Below, piece after piece: positions 23,413 through 34,181 of a DNA stretch of 64,000 bases; positions within the stretch are counted from its first letter, which is position 1; each line of letters starts with the position of its first letter. Below the pieces are notes generated by a model. The model did not search any database and had not been told where the DNA came from. It worked only from the letters and a program-made list of their open reading frames with translations. The position numbers and the translations under genes were made by a program. The DNA comes from Thereva unica (taxonomy: Eukaryota; Arthropoda; Insecta; Diptera; Therevidae). The DNA is taken from contig OX465283.1 of NCBI GenBank assembly GCA_949987705.1, forward strand, positions 48,336,953-48,400,952, written 5' to 3'.

Positions 23413-23700
23413 TTACATATCTGGTCTGGGGCACTTTTAGTCGAGGATGAAATGAATGCTGAGAGCGGCGTCTGCATTGCGAAAATATGAAAAGAATGTG
23501 AGCGAGAATATGACGTGGGTTTTGAGAGCGGCGTCTGCATTGCAGGAATACGATATGAATGCTGAGAGCAGCTTCTGCATTGCAGCAAGTGCCCAGAAAC
23601 AGGTGAGCAACAAATGTGCGCGTTGACCCCATCGCTGCCACATGTGTCCAGAAACGGGTGTGCAACAAAGTGCGCGTGTCGCGAATTTTTTGTTTTACCC

Positions 23701-24309
23701 CCAGCGAAAAAGTGCCAAACGCGCCTAAAGAAGTTAACACTTCAAAAGTATCAACAAAAAATATTTACCTTACCATCATTGAAATGGTACGATGGTTTGG
23801 CAACAGAATCGTGTATAATACAGTCTTTTTAGTGGTATAATAATAATAATTACCTACAGGCACGTGGAAATCTACGTGTTCAAACTGGTACTTTTGCTAC
23901 TCCATAAATTCATTGAATCATCAGAAAAAGGTACTAGCTTTGCCAATATCGAATCGTTATACTCATTCCGCAATTCTGCTACTCCACAATATCATTCTCA
24001 TAGCATAAGACTATCCTATCCGACTCACTTTCATCCTGCAGTTTTCCTTTTCGTGCATACAAGGGTCTAGACGTTCGCTTTTAGCAAATTGACTGTGGAA
24101 CAGTTTTCTGCAGTCAACATTCCCGATTCCGTATACCACCCCTCAGCTGAAAAGTAAGGCTCGTCGCCTTCTGCTTGCCAATATTTCCCTGATCCCTCTT
24201 AACTTATCTTCTACTTCGAACTAAGCTTACTACTAGATATTCAGTATCATCTGAATACCATGATGGACTGGCAATGCCTTCTAAACTTCTTCCTTCTGTT
24301 TTACTTTAA
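23701..24309. other. Unassigned stretch
   Basis: Only short frames. A segment near 24222-24260 (AAGCTTACTACTAGATATTC) resembles the 3' UTR of the CR1-like element at about 3930-3960 and the segment at about 10300. Confidence 0.35.
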
Positions 24310-24804
24310 ATGAGGCTTAGAATCCACCAGTAACGCCACTTGGACCTATTGCACTTTTGATTGCCTCTGCACCTTAGACTTGTACGCCAGCAGCTTAAAC
24401 ACGTCATCCTAAGGATTCGACGTGAAGCACAGACTCATCCTCCTCGAGGCACAGGTACAAGTAGGATATTCCGCGCTTACGATCTTCCATAGGTGGTAAA
24501 TTAAGGTAGCAGTGTCCGATAATCATTTCGACTAGAGTTTCTACATCCTTTCTTCTGCCAGAATAGTATACATTCCTAATTGAAAAACTATGGCCCTCTG
24601 TATTGGGATCGTCTGTGTACCATATGAGCCTACCCCAGCTGGAAGCGCGTTTTTTGCACGCTCGACAATATTCCTTATTGTCTGCAACACAAAATACCAA
24701 AGGCTTATACCTAGGCCTGACGGATTAATCCAGGATGTAATTAGATCGCTCTTTGTGGAGTTTTTCTGGGGGACAATGTAATACATCTGACAGATGAGCA
24801 TCAC
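24310..24804 (-). pseudogene. Possible RNase H-terminal fragment of a non-LTR retrotransposon
   Basis: Minus-strand frames contain MIIGHCYLNLPPMEDRKRGI followed by LCLEEDESVLHVESLG. This resembles the 'LTGHC.L..H+..G+...C..C..E.E+..HLLC.C' zinc-knuckle-like tail after RNase H in I/R1/LOA-type elements, as in the element at 35.0 kb. The cysteines are mostly lost and the frame changes upstream, so the call is tentative. Confidence 0.4.
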
Positions 24805-25202
24805 GATATGCCTTTTTTCTCTTGCAATCGTCTTGTTATTGGTGGCTAGTGAGCTTTTCTAACTACCCCATTTGTCACCTTTCTTGGCATCGTTGTTATG
24901 CTTTTGGTTCTTCGCCCGCAGAAATGAAAGTCGACACTTCGAATTCTTAATTTCGACTCACTGAAGAATCGATACTTACTTTTGAAAGTAAACTCTGTTG
25001 GGTATGTTGTTTACAGTGACATCTGACGGATGATCCACTTTTAGTAATTACTTACTTACTTTTAGTGGGCTTAGCTGTCAGGTGTGTGTACACTTGTTCT
25101 TCTCATTTATTTCCTCTTCTTGTTTTGAATTTTTAAGCTTCTGTTTTATGACATAACAATATTATTATGCTTAACATGAACCTGGATTTAAGAGGTCACA
25201 AT

Positions 25203-25460
25203 TACTCCGTTTATGGCTAGGTTAAAAAGTTGAGTCGAGGTTGAGTTGAAATTTCGAATACCGTTTATGATATCGAGTTGAGTTCAGTTTGGGTTGAAAT
25301 AGATTTGAACTCACATCAAAACATAACCTTTAAATATATTAACCGGACCTAGGTAGGAGAGCTGAGTTGAGTTGAATTAACACAGCTTCAACTCGACCGT
25401 CGTTTATGACTGGGTTCAGCCTGGGTTGAGCCTGGCTTGAACCTAGTCATAAACGGGGTA
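25203..25460. mobile_element. TIR element, 258 bp, TSD AAT
   Basis: Ends TACTCCGTTTATGGCTAGGT and, inverted, ACCTAGTCATAAACGGGGTA, with AAT duplicated outside (25200-25202, 25461-25463). The interior is rich in inverted GAGTTGAGTTGAA-type motifs, so the element folds almost end to end. Ends resemble the TACC..GTTTATA group above. Confidence 0.85.
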
Positions 25461-25463
25461 AAT

Positions 25464-26649
25464 GTTGACCAAGGCGCAACATCGTTAACGGGTTTCCTTT
25501 TGTTGAATCTTTACGTAGAGTGTTCGTCATTCTACCATTGAGTTTTCCTATTTCGCGCCCACTTCAGAACAACGCAGTTATTGCTATAAATAGTAATAAT
25601 CGCTTGCGTAACGCAGTCCGAAGATAGTTCCATATTCAACCTAGATAATGTTGAGTTGAACTCTTAAGTTGAAATGTAACCTAGTCCGTATATTTAGAAA
25701 CCCTATATGGCTTGTGTGTTCATTTTAACTGATAGATTTCTTCAGCTTTAATGAAGCCTGGCCTTTCGTAATGGGTAAAATGAGGCAGCCCCAAGATGGG
25801 TCTAGTTTTTCGAATCTGGGTTAGGCTGTAATATTAATATCTATAAATGTTTGGCTTTCTATAATATAAATGGCCATAACTTCCTTATACCTACTCGTAT
25901 GTCATTTTCCTTATATTCTCGTGTTTTTTTAAATTTGGATTGTTGGAAAGGTTTATAAAATATGTATTAATATTTGCAGGTTTAGAGCTGCTTAATATAT
26001 TTCAGGAGTGGATAAAAGGGAAAAATGTAATCATATTTTCGAAACTTTAACCGGCTTGAAATCTTGAAATCACTCCGGATGGACTTCAAATTTACACATT
26101 TCCCCGTTTTACATCTTTTCGAATATTTTAAGGGAGGTCAACTTAAAAAAAACACACATTTGAAAATAAGGGCCACTATAATGTGCTCCCCTTAAAAATA
26201 GGTAAAAAATCTGCGGCCATCATATGCCCCTTAAAAGCGGCCGGAATTCGCCCGTTGTAAGGCAATTTTTCTTTATTTTTACTCGGGAAGGCATGTTCAT
26301 CAATGCTTTTACTTGTATTTAAAAAACATGAAAAAATATTTGTATTAAAAAATCCGTTTGGTTATTTGGTTAATTTTTTTGTGAGAAATGAGGTCTGTCC
26401 TAGCCTGAGAGAAGGCACATATTTATAAGACACTCCAAACCTTATTTGAGCAAAGTTTTTACAATGCTATAATTAACGAAATATGGTCACTAGGGCAAAA
26501 ATATTTAATTTGAACTTTTTCTTTTCACTTACTCTACGATTATATAAAATTACAACAAAATCGGTAATGATTTTCGTCACAAAATTCGTAATTTTTGGTC
26601 AATTTGATATGGAATAGCACTATATGAAATAACAATAAAATTTCCTAAA
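25464..26649. other. AT-rich non-coding stretch
   Basis: No coding sequence or repeat structure recognised. A few GTTGAGTTGAA-like motifs at 25650-25680 resemble the interior of the preceding element. Confidence 0.4.
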
Positions 26650-27030
26650 ATTAACCTTAGTATCTATATATATTTACGAGATAGCAATTTATCACAGCTG
26701 TAATAAACAAAGAAAAACAACAACTAAATAAACAATAAAATGCTTTAAGTGAAAAGAAAAAGTAATTGATTTTCGCCCTTAAACACATATGGGAAAGAGA
26801 GGAGGAAAAATCGATCAGAGTGATTTATTCCCTAATGACGGAATTATCATTAAGGAGAGTGTGAATCCAAACGAGTGACATAATAAAAGGAATCGAGCTT
26901 TTCTTCAGAATCAATGGCAACTGAAAACATCAGGTAAAAATTGCTTTTTACGCCTTACCATCGAACAACGTTGAAAAGGTAATAATGGCTTTGTGAAATT
27001 TGTTCGGACAGTAATTATGGTAGTGGGTGG
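26650..27030 (+). repeat. Unclassified dispersed repeat B, copy 2
   Basis: See copy 1 at 20727-21160; the same blocks appear in the same order with about 15-20% visible differences. The possible mini-exon ends at AG|GTAAAA near 26933. No terminal repeats or target duplication were found. Confidence 0.7.
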
Positions 27031-27408
27031 GCAAACATTGAATTCAAACTGGAATAACAAATTTAAAAATGGTGCTCTTTAACTAAGCGAAGTAAGAAAT
27101 AAAATTACCAATGAAGACATCAATTGCATTAATTCAGTAGGAAAAACACAACTCGATGTTTCCAATTCAATATTATTTGATGTTTCACCTAGTCACTAAT
27201 GAAGCCTCGTTTAAGTAACTAATTTTGGAGAGTCTTAACTAAAACTCATAAGTTAAGCTCATAAGTACTTGACTGGTCTTAGAGCCCTAGTAAAGGTACA
27301 CAAATATACAATTCCTTTGGTGAATTCCCTTTGGAACAAGCCCCTTTTATGGTTATTTATACCTCTGACAGATAATATTGAAATTCTCTGAATCTTCTTT
27401 AAACTCCT
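27031..27408. other. Non-coding stretch
   Basis: Nothing recognised. It ends at the 3' tail of the following non-LTR fragment (minus strand). Confidence 0.35.
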
Positions 27409-27905
27409 TTAATCCCTCATGGGACATAGGGCGGAAACAGTTGCCCTCCAGCGGACTCTGTTTTGCGCGACAGCTCTTAGCTCCGACCAGGACCAAGTTG
27501 TTCTAGGTCTTCCTACTCGACGGGAACCTTGCGGATTCCAGTCAAGGGCCTGTTTGGCTAGATTTTCGTTTTCGCGTCGCAAGGTGTGGCCAACCCAATT
27601 CCATTTCCTTCGCCTGATTTGGTCGTCTATCCTTTCTTGGCCGGCACGGCGCCATAGTTCTTCGTTTGAAATTCTATCTTGCCAGCGGATTTTTAGGATA
27701 CGACGAATGCATCTGTTGATGAAGACTTCTAGGCGCCCTGTGATGAATTGGGTGACTTTCCATGTTTCGCAACCGTACAAAAGAACTGCCTTAAGGTTGG
27801 AGTTGAACAGCCGCAATTTGGTGTTAGTTGAGATCTCCGTTGATCTCCATATGCGGGACAGGCATGCATATGCGCCTCGTGCTTTATTTATTCTGGAACT
27901 GACGC
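27409..27905 (-). pseudogene. C-terminal part of a non-LTR RT (second family)
   Basis: A 170-codon open frame reads SSRINKARGAYACLSRIWRS, then KLRLFNSNLKAVLLYGCETW, FINRCIRRILKIRWQDRISN, ELWRR, RRRKWNWVGHTLRR and GRPRTTW. This is the post-RT C-terminal region (LYG.E.WK; W.GH.LR; GRP..TW) of a widespread animal non-LTR group of RTE/I-like affinity. The 3' end (CTGTTTCCGCCCTATGTCCC on the minus strand) matches the end of the sister copy near 42376. The first residues of the longer frame come from the adjacent palindromic element at 27906. RT itself is absent here. Confidence 0.86.
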
Positions 27906-28610
27906 ACAGTGGGGCTCGCTCATAGCAGGTTCTGCTCAAAACTCAATTTTCAAAATGCGGAAACTTTTAAAAAAAATTGTATCATCGTAGTTGTAATAAT
28001 GTATCAGATCACGTGTAAAAATATTAAGTCGCTGACTGCTATCAGTCATCGAGCGCATGAGCATAAAGTTCATAGTTTAGGCAAAATAGTACTTCTGCGA
28101 AAAAGGAATGCCTGTTTATGCGCGATATAAAAACATTAATTTCTAACGTTTAACGATAAAATCTATGGAAGTGTATTATGTCGGTGATCAAGCAAGGTAT
28201 GTTGATTCTTATATGATTTTGTATTATATTATAAGTTCATTGGTTTATGATACAGGGCTTTAAATTTGTGGTAGTGTGTATTTTTTTGTAGGGGGTTTTT
28301 TAAATGGCATTTTCTCGAAAACGCGCAAAGTTCTATTTTTGAATCTTTTTTTATTATAAACGGAAGGCTTTGTATATTAGTTAATCGAAAAAATTAGCAA
28401 TAGAACTTTGCGCGTTTTCGAGAAAATGCCATTTAAAAAACCCCTGCAAAAATATACACACTACCACAAATTTAAAGCCCTGTATCATAAACCAATGAAC
28501 TTATAATATAATACCTACAAAATCATATAAGAATCAACATACCTTGCTTGATCACCGACATAATACACTTCCATAGATTTTATCGTTAAACGTTAGAAAT
28601 TAATGATAAA
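27906..28610. mobile_element. Long palindromic element, right arm lost in an assembly gap
   Basis: It begins CACAGTGGGGCTCGCTCA. From 28131 to 28335 it has an arm that returns inverted at 28401-28605, nearly perfectly over about 205 bp, around a 65-bp spacer. The expected remainder of the right arm (complement of 27906-28130) is absent because the sequence runs into Ns. A one-armed relative is at 42985-43916. Insertion is into the non-LTR fragment on the left. Confidence 0.85.
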
Positions 28611-28810
28611 NNNNNNNNNNNNNNNNNNNNNNNNNNNNNNNNNNNNNNNNNNNNNNNNNNNNNNNNNNNNNNNNNNNNNNNNNNNNNNNNNNNNNNNNNN
28701 NNNNNNNNNNNNNNNNNNNNNNNNNNNNNNNNNNNNNNNNNNNNNNNNNNNNNNNNNNNNNNNNNNNNNNNNNNNNNNNNNNNNNNNNNNNNNNNNNNNN
28801 NNNNNNNNNN
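28611..28810. other. Assembly gap, 200 Ns
   Basis: A run of exactly 200 N, a length often used for gaps of unknown size. It lies inside the second arm of a long inverted repeat, a typical cause of assembly failure. Confidence 0.98.
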
Positions 28811-30790
28811 TTTCTATAAAGTTTCCCATTAAAAAAGTTACAAAAAAAAATTACTAAAATTCATAACTCCTGTGTCTGCTTTGAATCTTATATTATGCAG
28901 TACAAGCTCTAAGGATAATTACTATTCATTAAATTCGCTTGCAATTAGTTTTTTTTTGTATATTCGTACCTTCCATCTTAAACACCCAGCAATAAACATT
29001 AAACAAATTCAAATATTCCCCACTCACAATTCCACTCAAACATAATGAATTTCAGTCATTAAACAACCACCGAAAAGCTTTAAATTCATGAATTTTACTT
29101 CAACACATAATTTTCCGAAAACACCATTTGTTCATCCTCCACCCCATTTGTTCATCATCTTCAACCCCCCCAGTAATTTATGAACGCAAACAGAAGGTTT
29201 TGCTACTCCCAAAAGGTATGGATGCTGCCGAGCATTGAAATGCATTTTGGGTTTGGCGGTCTTAAGCATATCGTGACAAAGTTATTAAAATTCCGATTCG
29301 ATTACTTTTTCCAATCCCGTAATATTTTCACGGTGTCCCAAGGCGCCCCGCCCCGGTGAATGCCCAGGCTGAATTGGGGGTGCCGAAGGAGGGTAGCGTA
29401 ACGACCGGAATAAATTTCGCTTTTACCGTCTATAAGTCATGGCTTCCTTCTATTTCAATACCCTAATGTTTTGTGGTTGCGGTATTAAAGGATGAAAATG
29501 TAAAAAGTGACATTTCAGTTCATTTTGCTTTTTTTCCTGGTATATTACGTAAGCAAAAAGTATTGAATATGGAGGGATGTGTTCTGAGGGTATCGAACAC
29601 TGAATTGAATACTACTTTCAAAGTCGTACTCCCAAACCATACCCTAAGGGATTGCTGGACAAACTAGTGAACTTCTAAAAATGCCTTATTTGTAATTCAT
29701 TTGTTTTAGCAAGAAATTTTACAATCCCTGAAGACAGGGCCACAAGCGTGGGAACCTTGCGACTTCGCCCCAAACACAAGAGTTTGGCATTTACAAGACA
29801 TCTTAGGTCCCCGCGGGCATGTAATGAGAACACTAAAAAATTATATCTTATCGAATCCATTCGTAAACGATAGTGGTTGAAAAGTTTGTGCTATGGCTTA
29901 CTGGATAGGAAGAACAGGACTCGGAAAATGATGGTTGAACCAAAGTTCAAACCCCCAGTGGCGCCTCCTTTGTCAAATTTACTTATAAACTAGAAACTTC
30001 GATGTTAACTTACTTGTTGATTGTGCACGGAACTAGTTGGGATTTTTGGTTAAAGTTCGATGTTAAAGTATAGGATTCACTTAATTAATTGAGATTCTTA
30101 CTTGAAGTTTTGATTGTGATAAGTATCTATAGGAAGAGTCGATCATCATTGTCTATAGGTCGTGTATAAATAGCGCATAATTTGCCGACATTAGTGGCCT
30201 AGGGGCTAAAATTTTAGCAATTTCTGGCTTGAATCCATTCCGCGGCGTTGTCCTTCGTCTCTCCATTCCCCAACCTAGAGATCAGATTTAGTTCGTTTTT
30301 CATGAAAACTGAACCAAGACTATTTGAAAGTTTTAAAACGCATAGAAGAAAGTTACAGAAAGCTAATAATTCGAATATTGCCATACATACACTACTATAG
30401 GATAGGTTCACATATGTATAAATGTGGCGTTCTTACGGTATCATTTGACGAAAACTTATTGAGTTTATGACTTCTTCCTAGTCAGGAAAAATGAATATTA
30501 TCTAAGACTTGCCTATTTCCTGTGACCTTCTTTGAGGATTTCCAGAACATTTTCAAAAGTTTTGCTATAAAAAGAGCGGTCTAAATTGCAACTTTTTACA
30601 GTACCCTTTTTTTATTTATTACTTCGAATATCCCTGAAAGCATAGATGTAAATGGTTTCTGAAGTAGTGAGAACGATAGGGTGATCCACTCTTCCTTAAT
30701 TCTGGCTATCAAGCCGATTTCCGTCTTCATAAACATTTCGCGCCAGTTCAATTATCAATTATGTTAAGGTCTGGATAGCGAGACGCAACT
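28811..30790. other. Stretch without recognised genes
   Basis: AT-rich DNA with short frames only (for example 29473-29667, no motif). No repeat structure recognised. Near 30700-30790 a plus-strand sequence reading like QADFRLHKHF may be the edge of an RT remnant. Confidence 0.35.
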
Positions 30791-30796
30791 CATATT

Positions 30797-30965
30797 AACA
30801 CTGAATTACGATCTCCCCTGTACTTTTCTTTCGTAGACTCTAGGAAATCGTTCGACTCGCTTAATAGGAGCTTTATATGGCGGGCACTACGGCAACGTGG
30901 ACTGCCTGATAAAATAATAGAATTGATAAGAGCCCTATAAAACAATTCCAAATGCAGAGTTATCC
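30797..30965 (+). pseudogene. RT block of the second non-LTR family, inverted relative to its neighbour
   Basis: The plus strand reads TELRSPLYFSFVDSRKSFDS, then LNRSFIWRALRQRGLPDK and IIELIRAL. This is the [FV]D.[ER]K.FDS block of the same family as 27.4, 31 and 41.8 kb. The next bases (from about 30966) belong to the same family read on the opposite strand, so two pieces meet head to head. The matching segment of the sister copy is at 41806-41900. Confidence 0.8.
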
Positions 30966-31824
30966 AGTTCCACGTCACGGTTATTCAGCGCTGTCCGTTC
31001 AATGGTGTTTGCATTTATCCGCATTTCTTCAGTTTTAGTCGATTTAACCTTAAGCCTGCTGGACTACTTTCTGTTGCCAAATTGCTTAACATGTTTTTGG
31101 AGGTCCTGGTGTCTGTGGGCCTGCAAACAGATATCATCCGCGTAGTCGAGATCCTTAAGAGGGTCTAACAAACCCCATTGTATGCCGCCTGATCTACTAT
31201 CTAGAGCGCCGACAAGAACGTCATTTATTACTATAAGAAATAGTAAAGGCGAAAGTAGGCATCCTTGTCGTACTCCTGAGCTCACCGCAAAGCTGTCGAA
31301 TAATTTTCCATTAGGGAAAACTCTGCATTATGGAGAACTCTGCATTTAATCAGGTAGTTCACGTTGCCGTAGTACCCATGTAAAGCTCCGAGTCGAACGC
31401 TTTCTCATAATCGACGAAAGAAAGGTAAAGGGGGATCGGAATTCAGTAGACTGCTCCACTATGATTCTTAAGGTGTTGATATGATCAATACATGAGCGGC
31501 CCTTCCTGAATCCGGCCTGCTGCTTCCTAAGCGTTCGGTCTACTGCCTCTCTTATCCTAGATAGATAGATTTTGCCCACAGTAGATAATAAACAGATACC
31601 TCTCCAGTTGTTGCATATTTTTAGGTCCCGCTTTTTTTGTATTTTGACTATGATACCTTCCGTTCAATCCTCCAGGATTAGCTGAAGCGCATTTGCTATG
31701 AGGCTTGAATCGGTTTTCAACAATTCTGGCGAGATACCATCTTTCCCATCTGCTTTACCATTGGCTATCGCATGAATTGCGGTTACTATTTCCGTCTTCG
31801 ATGGGGCCCAGGTTGTGATTCTTA
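30966..31824 (-). pseudogene. RT of the second non-LTR family (CopyB), 3' piece
   Basis: Minus-strand frames give TTWAPSKTEIVTAIHAIANG, KDGISPELLK, VGKIYLSRIREAVDRTLRKQ, QAGFRKGRSCIDHINTLRII, then SSGVRQGCLLSPLLFLIVIN and the catalytic LDYADDICLQAHRHQDL. These are RT blocks 0-5 with an intact YADD. Frameshifts separate them, including one in the FVD.EKAFD block near 31400. The sequence matches CopyA at 41.45-42.25 kb closely. It lacks the C-terminal region and ends at the head-to-head junction near 30965. Confidence 0.88.
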
Positions 31825-33461
31825 AGCTGGTTACATATCCAACCGTACATGCGTTGCATTCGTTGACAGATAATATAGAAGTGTGTGTATTCAAATGCGA
31901 GCTGACGGAATATCCCGTGAATCACAACCTTCTATATTACAAGTCATGCTCATTTAACTAGCACACACACATTGAAACGTTTCGTGGTCCGGGTTTTGTT
32001 TTTGTCTGCTGCTGTCAGATTGTCTTAATGACTAATGAGATTGAGGTTATTAGTGACTTTTTAGTTTTTTTTTTATTGTTTTACTAAAAAATATAGTTAA
32101 ATAGTGAACTAAATAAAATAATAAAATAAATAATAATAGTGAGTGTTTTGGGAATAGTGAAAGTGTTTTGTCTGTTGTATTTAGAAAGATAAACAGATTT
32201 AGGCCCGTATTCACCGGCCTGGATATATCCGCGTCAAATTGTATGGAAAAGTTTTGAACTATTTTTTTTGTTTGTTTAGTGAAATAATTATGTTAAAAAA
32301 AGATATTCACGCATTATACCTGAAAACATTTAAATTTAAACGATGGCATAAAAGTGATATCTAAAAAATTATGAATTTTAGTGCGATTTTAGTGTTTTTT
32401 TACGTGTCTTACAGTGGGACTTAGTACAAAAAAGAAACTATTTTATTTATGTAAACCTCATGTGATTTGATTAAAGAAATTAAAAAACATTAAATGAGTA
32501 AGAGTGTTTATTGTAACTTGCACTTTGTTCACATTTGCGGTGGTAATGTCGTGTTCCATTAGGAAAAAAATGTTGAGTTTTTCATGTTGTGCGGTAGTAA
32601 TTATTAAAAATATAATTGCAGAAAAATGTGAAAGAAAGTGCTAAAGTTATTGTTTTGATTGCCATTGAAATTGAGGCACATTCAGTGCATTTATAAAGGT
32701 TTTATCATGGATATAAAGACATTACAGATTTTGCCGATTACTGCTATATACACAGCCTAGAATGTTTTTATATCCAAGATTAAATATTTATGCATAAATG
32801 CACTAAATATGCCAAAATTTAAATGGCAATCAAAACAATAACTTTAGCACTTTCTTTCACATATTTCTGCACTTACATTTTTAATAAATACACCATAATT
32901 AACATACTAATCACTTTGAAATCACTGGCAATTCGATTATCACTGAAGGCCCACTGCAAGACACTAAAAAAACACTAAAATCGCACTAAAATTCATAATT
33001 TTTAGATATCACTTCTATGCCAACGTTTTAATTTAATTGTTTTCAGGCATATTGGGTGAATAACTTTCTTTTAACATACTTATTTCACTAAACAAACAAA
33101 CAAAAAATAATTCAAAAATCCACTTTCGCATACAATTTGACAGTAAACGAATATGGCACCCGGACCACTGATTAACACACACACAACTAGCGTACATGGC
33201 TTTCTTTATAGAAGGTTGTGCGTGAATGGAAGGCATGCCACGCAAAGGTCGGGCTACTTTCAACTTTTTCTGCATTGCCGCATTCGAGATAGCACACACA
33301 AGCATAAGCACACAAACACATGAACACGTTACTTAGATTTTCGGGCTATGTGTGAAAGCCGGCACGGAACGCAAACCATGTAATTATATGTCAGAGGAAA
33401 TTCGCCGGATATCATGGAGCCGCTGAATGCAAAGCATGTACGCTTGTATATGTCACCAGCT
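31825..33461. mobile_element. Harbinger-like TIR element inside CopyB, 1.64 kb, TSD TTA/TAA
   Basis: TIRs of about 36 bp with few mismatches start AGCTGGTTACATATCC on the left; the right end (33426-33461) is the inverse. TTA is duplicated outside (31822-31824, 33462-33464). CopyA, read in the other orientation, is continuous at this exact point (ACAGCCAATAAGAATCACC near 41430) and serves as the empty site. No transposase frame is visible. The interior holds a long palindrome (32202-33164). Superfamily call rests on duplication size and is inference. Confidence 0.9.
32202..33164. repeat. Long imperfect palindrome inside the 1.64-kb element
   Basis: Arms of roughly 450 bp mirror each other about a centre near 32735. 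ATTGTTTTGATTGCCATT (left, about 32650) and its inverse near 32826 are one pair; GATATCTAAAAAATTATGAA (about 32358) and its inverse near 33005 are another. It could be an independent fold-back insertion or the body of the host element. Arms are diverged by small indels. Confidence 0.8.
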
Positions 33462-33750
33462 TTATTGGCTGTGCATTGTTGCTGTGTTCCTAAGGTTCAT
33501 GTGCAATTGAACAATTCAGGGCGGCGAAGAAGTAATCTCTCCATCTTGCTCCTCGTCGCTGCACAGCAGCCTTCCATCCGCACTCTTAACGGCATGCTTT
33601 TTAGTAGAGTGCTTTCACGAGAGCTGTTTAGTGCTTTGGTACAACACCTTACAGTTGCCTGTGTTTGCCGCGTTTTCCGCTTTTTCTGCGAGCTCATTTA
33701 TCTGATGCCTTTTATCACGCCGGACACTTCTTTTTACCTCCCGGTGTAAT
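33462..33750 (-). pseudogene. EN-RT linker of CopyB (uninterrupted at the CopyA insertion point)
   Basis: The minus strand matches CopyA at 40450-40605 joined directly to 41311-41431. It includes KHSTKKHAVKSADG-like coding and reads GCCGTTAAGAGTGCGGATGG without a break. In CopyA, 702 bp lie inside that sentence. The region encodes the basic, helical linker (ELAEKAENAANT in CopyA) between endonuclease and RT. Frames contain shifts. This fragment and the RT at 30966-31824 are one element split by 31825-33461. Confidence 0.85.
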
Positions 33751-33790
33751 TTATAGTATATATAATATTTAATAATAATATTTATAGTAT

Positions 33791-34116
33791 ATATCGATGG
33801 GTCTTACGAAAAAGATATTGTTTCAAAATGTTGCTGAAAAAGATATTGTTTCAATTTATTGCTGAAAAAGATATTGTTTCGGTTTCTCGCTGAAAAAGAT
33901 ATTGTTTCGGTTTCTCGGTGAAGAACATATTGTTTCGTTTTCTGGCTGCAAAACATATCAGCAAGAAAACGAAACAATATGTTCTTCACCGAGAAACCGA
34001 AACAATATCTTTTTCAGCGAGAAACCGAAACAATACCTTTTTCAGCAATAAATTGAAACAATATCTTTTTCAGCAACATTTTGAAACAATATCTTTTTCG
34101 TAAGACCCATCGATAT
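33791..34116. repeat. Near-perfect 326-bp hairpin built of short tandem modules
   Basis: ATATCGATGGGTCTTACG on the left returns inverted at the right end; the two arms of about 155 bp meet near 33955 with a very small loop. Each arm consists of about five modules of 28-30 bp (GCTGAAAAAGATATTGTTTC plus a variable end). Because the arms are so alike, both strands encode nearly the same 61-residue peptide. ATCGAT at each edge could be a 6-bp target duplication, but it is itself palindromic. Confidence 0.93.
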
Positions 34117-34181
34117 CACCTATTTTGAAATGACATATGCTATGGCGAAGTTTTAACTCATTATCATTGTGATGTATACGT

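Larger units (their letters stand above)
22270..23700. mobile_element. Fold-back-like element with repeated arms, containing two nested TIR elements
   Basis: Left-arm motifs return inverted on the right. AGCAACAGACAGCAGCGATG occurs at about 22316 and in inverse orientation at 22813. CGCACCCGTTTCTAGGCACT (22357) pairs with the inverse near 23594-23663. Modules of the type 'GAGAGCGGCGTCTGCATTGC' occur inverted at 22730-22790 and direct at 23461, 23523 and 23564. Removing the nested elements leaves a palindromic array of short modules. Outer boundaries are approximate. Confidence 0.65.

Noticed and set aside
27419..27925. 168-codon plus-strand frame
   Set aside because: Shadow of the minus-strand RT C-terminal domain, which carries the recognisable motifs.
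28593..28857. Open frames across the N run
   Set aside because: They exist only because Ns contain no stop codons.
33804..34103. Two overlapping 61-residue frames as genes
   Set aside because: They are the same peptide read from the two arms of a hairpin made of short modules; an artefact of the repeat.
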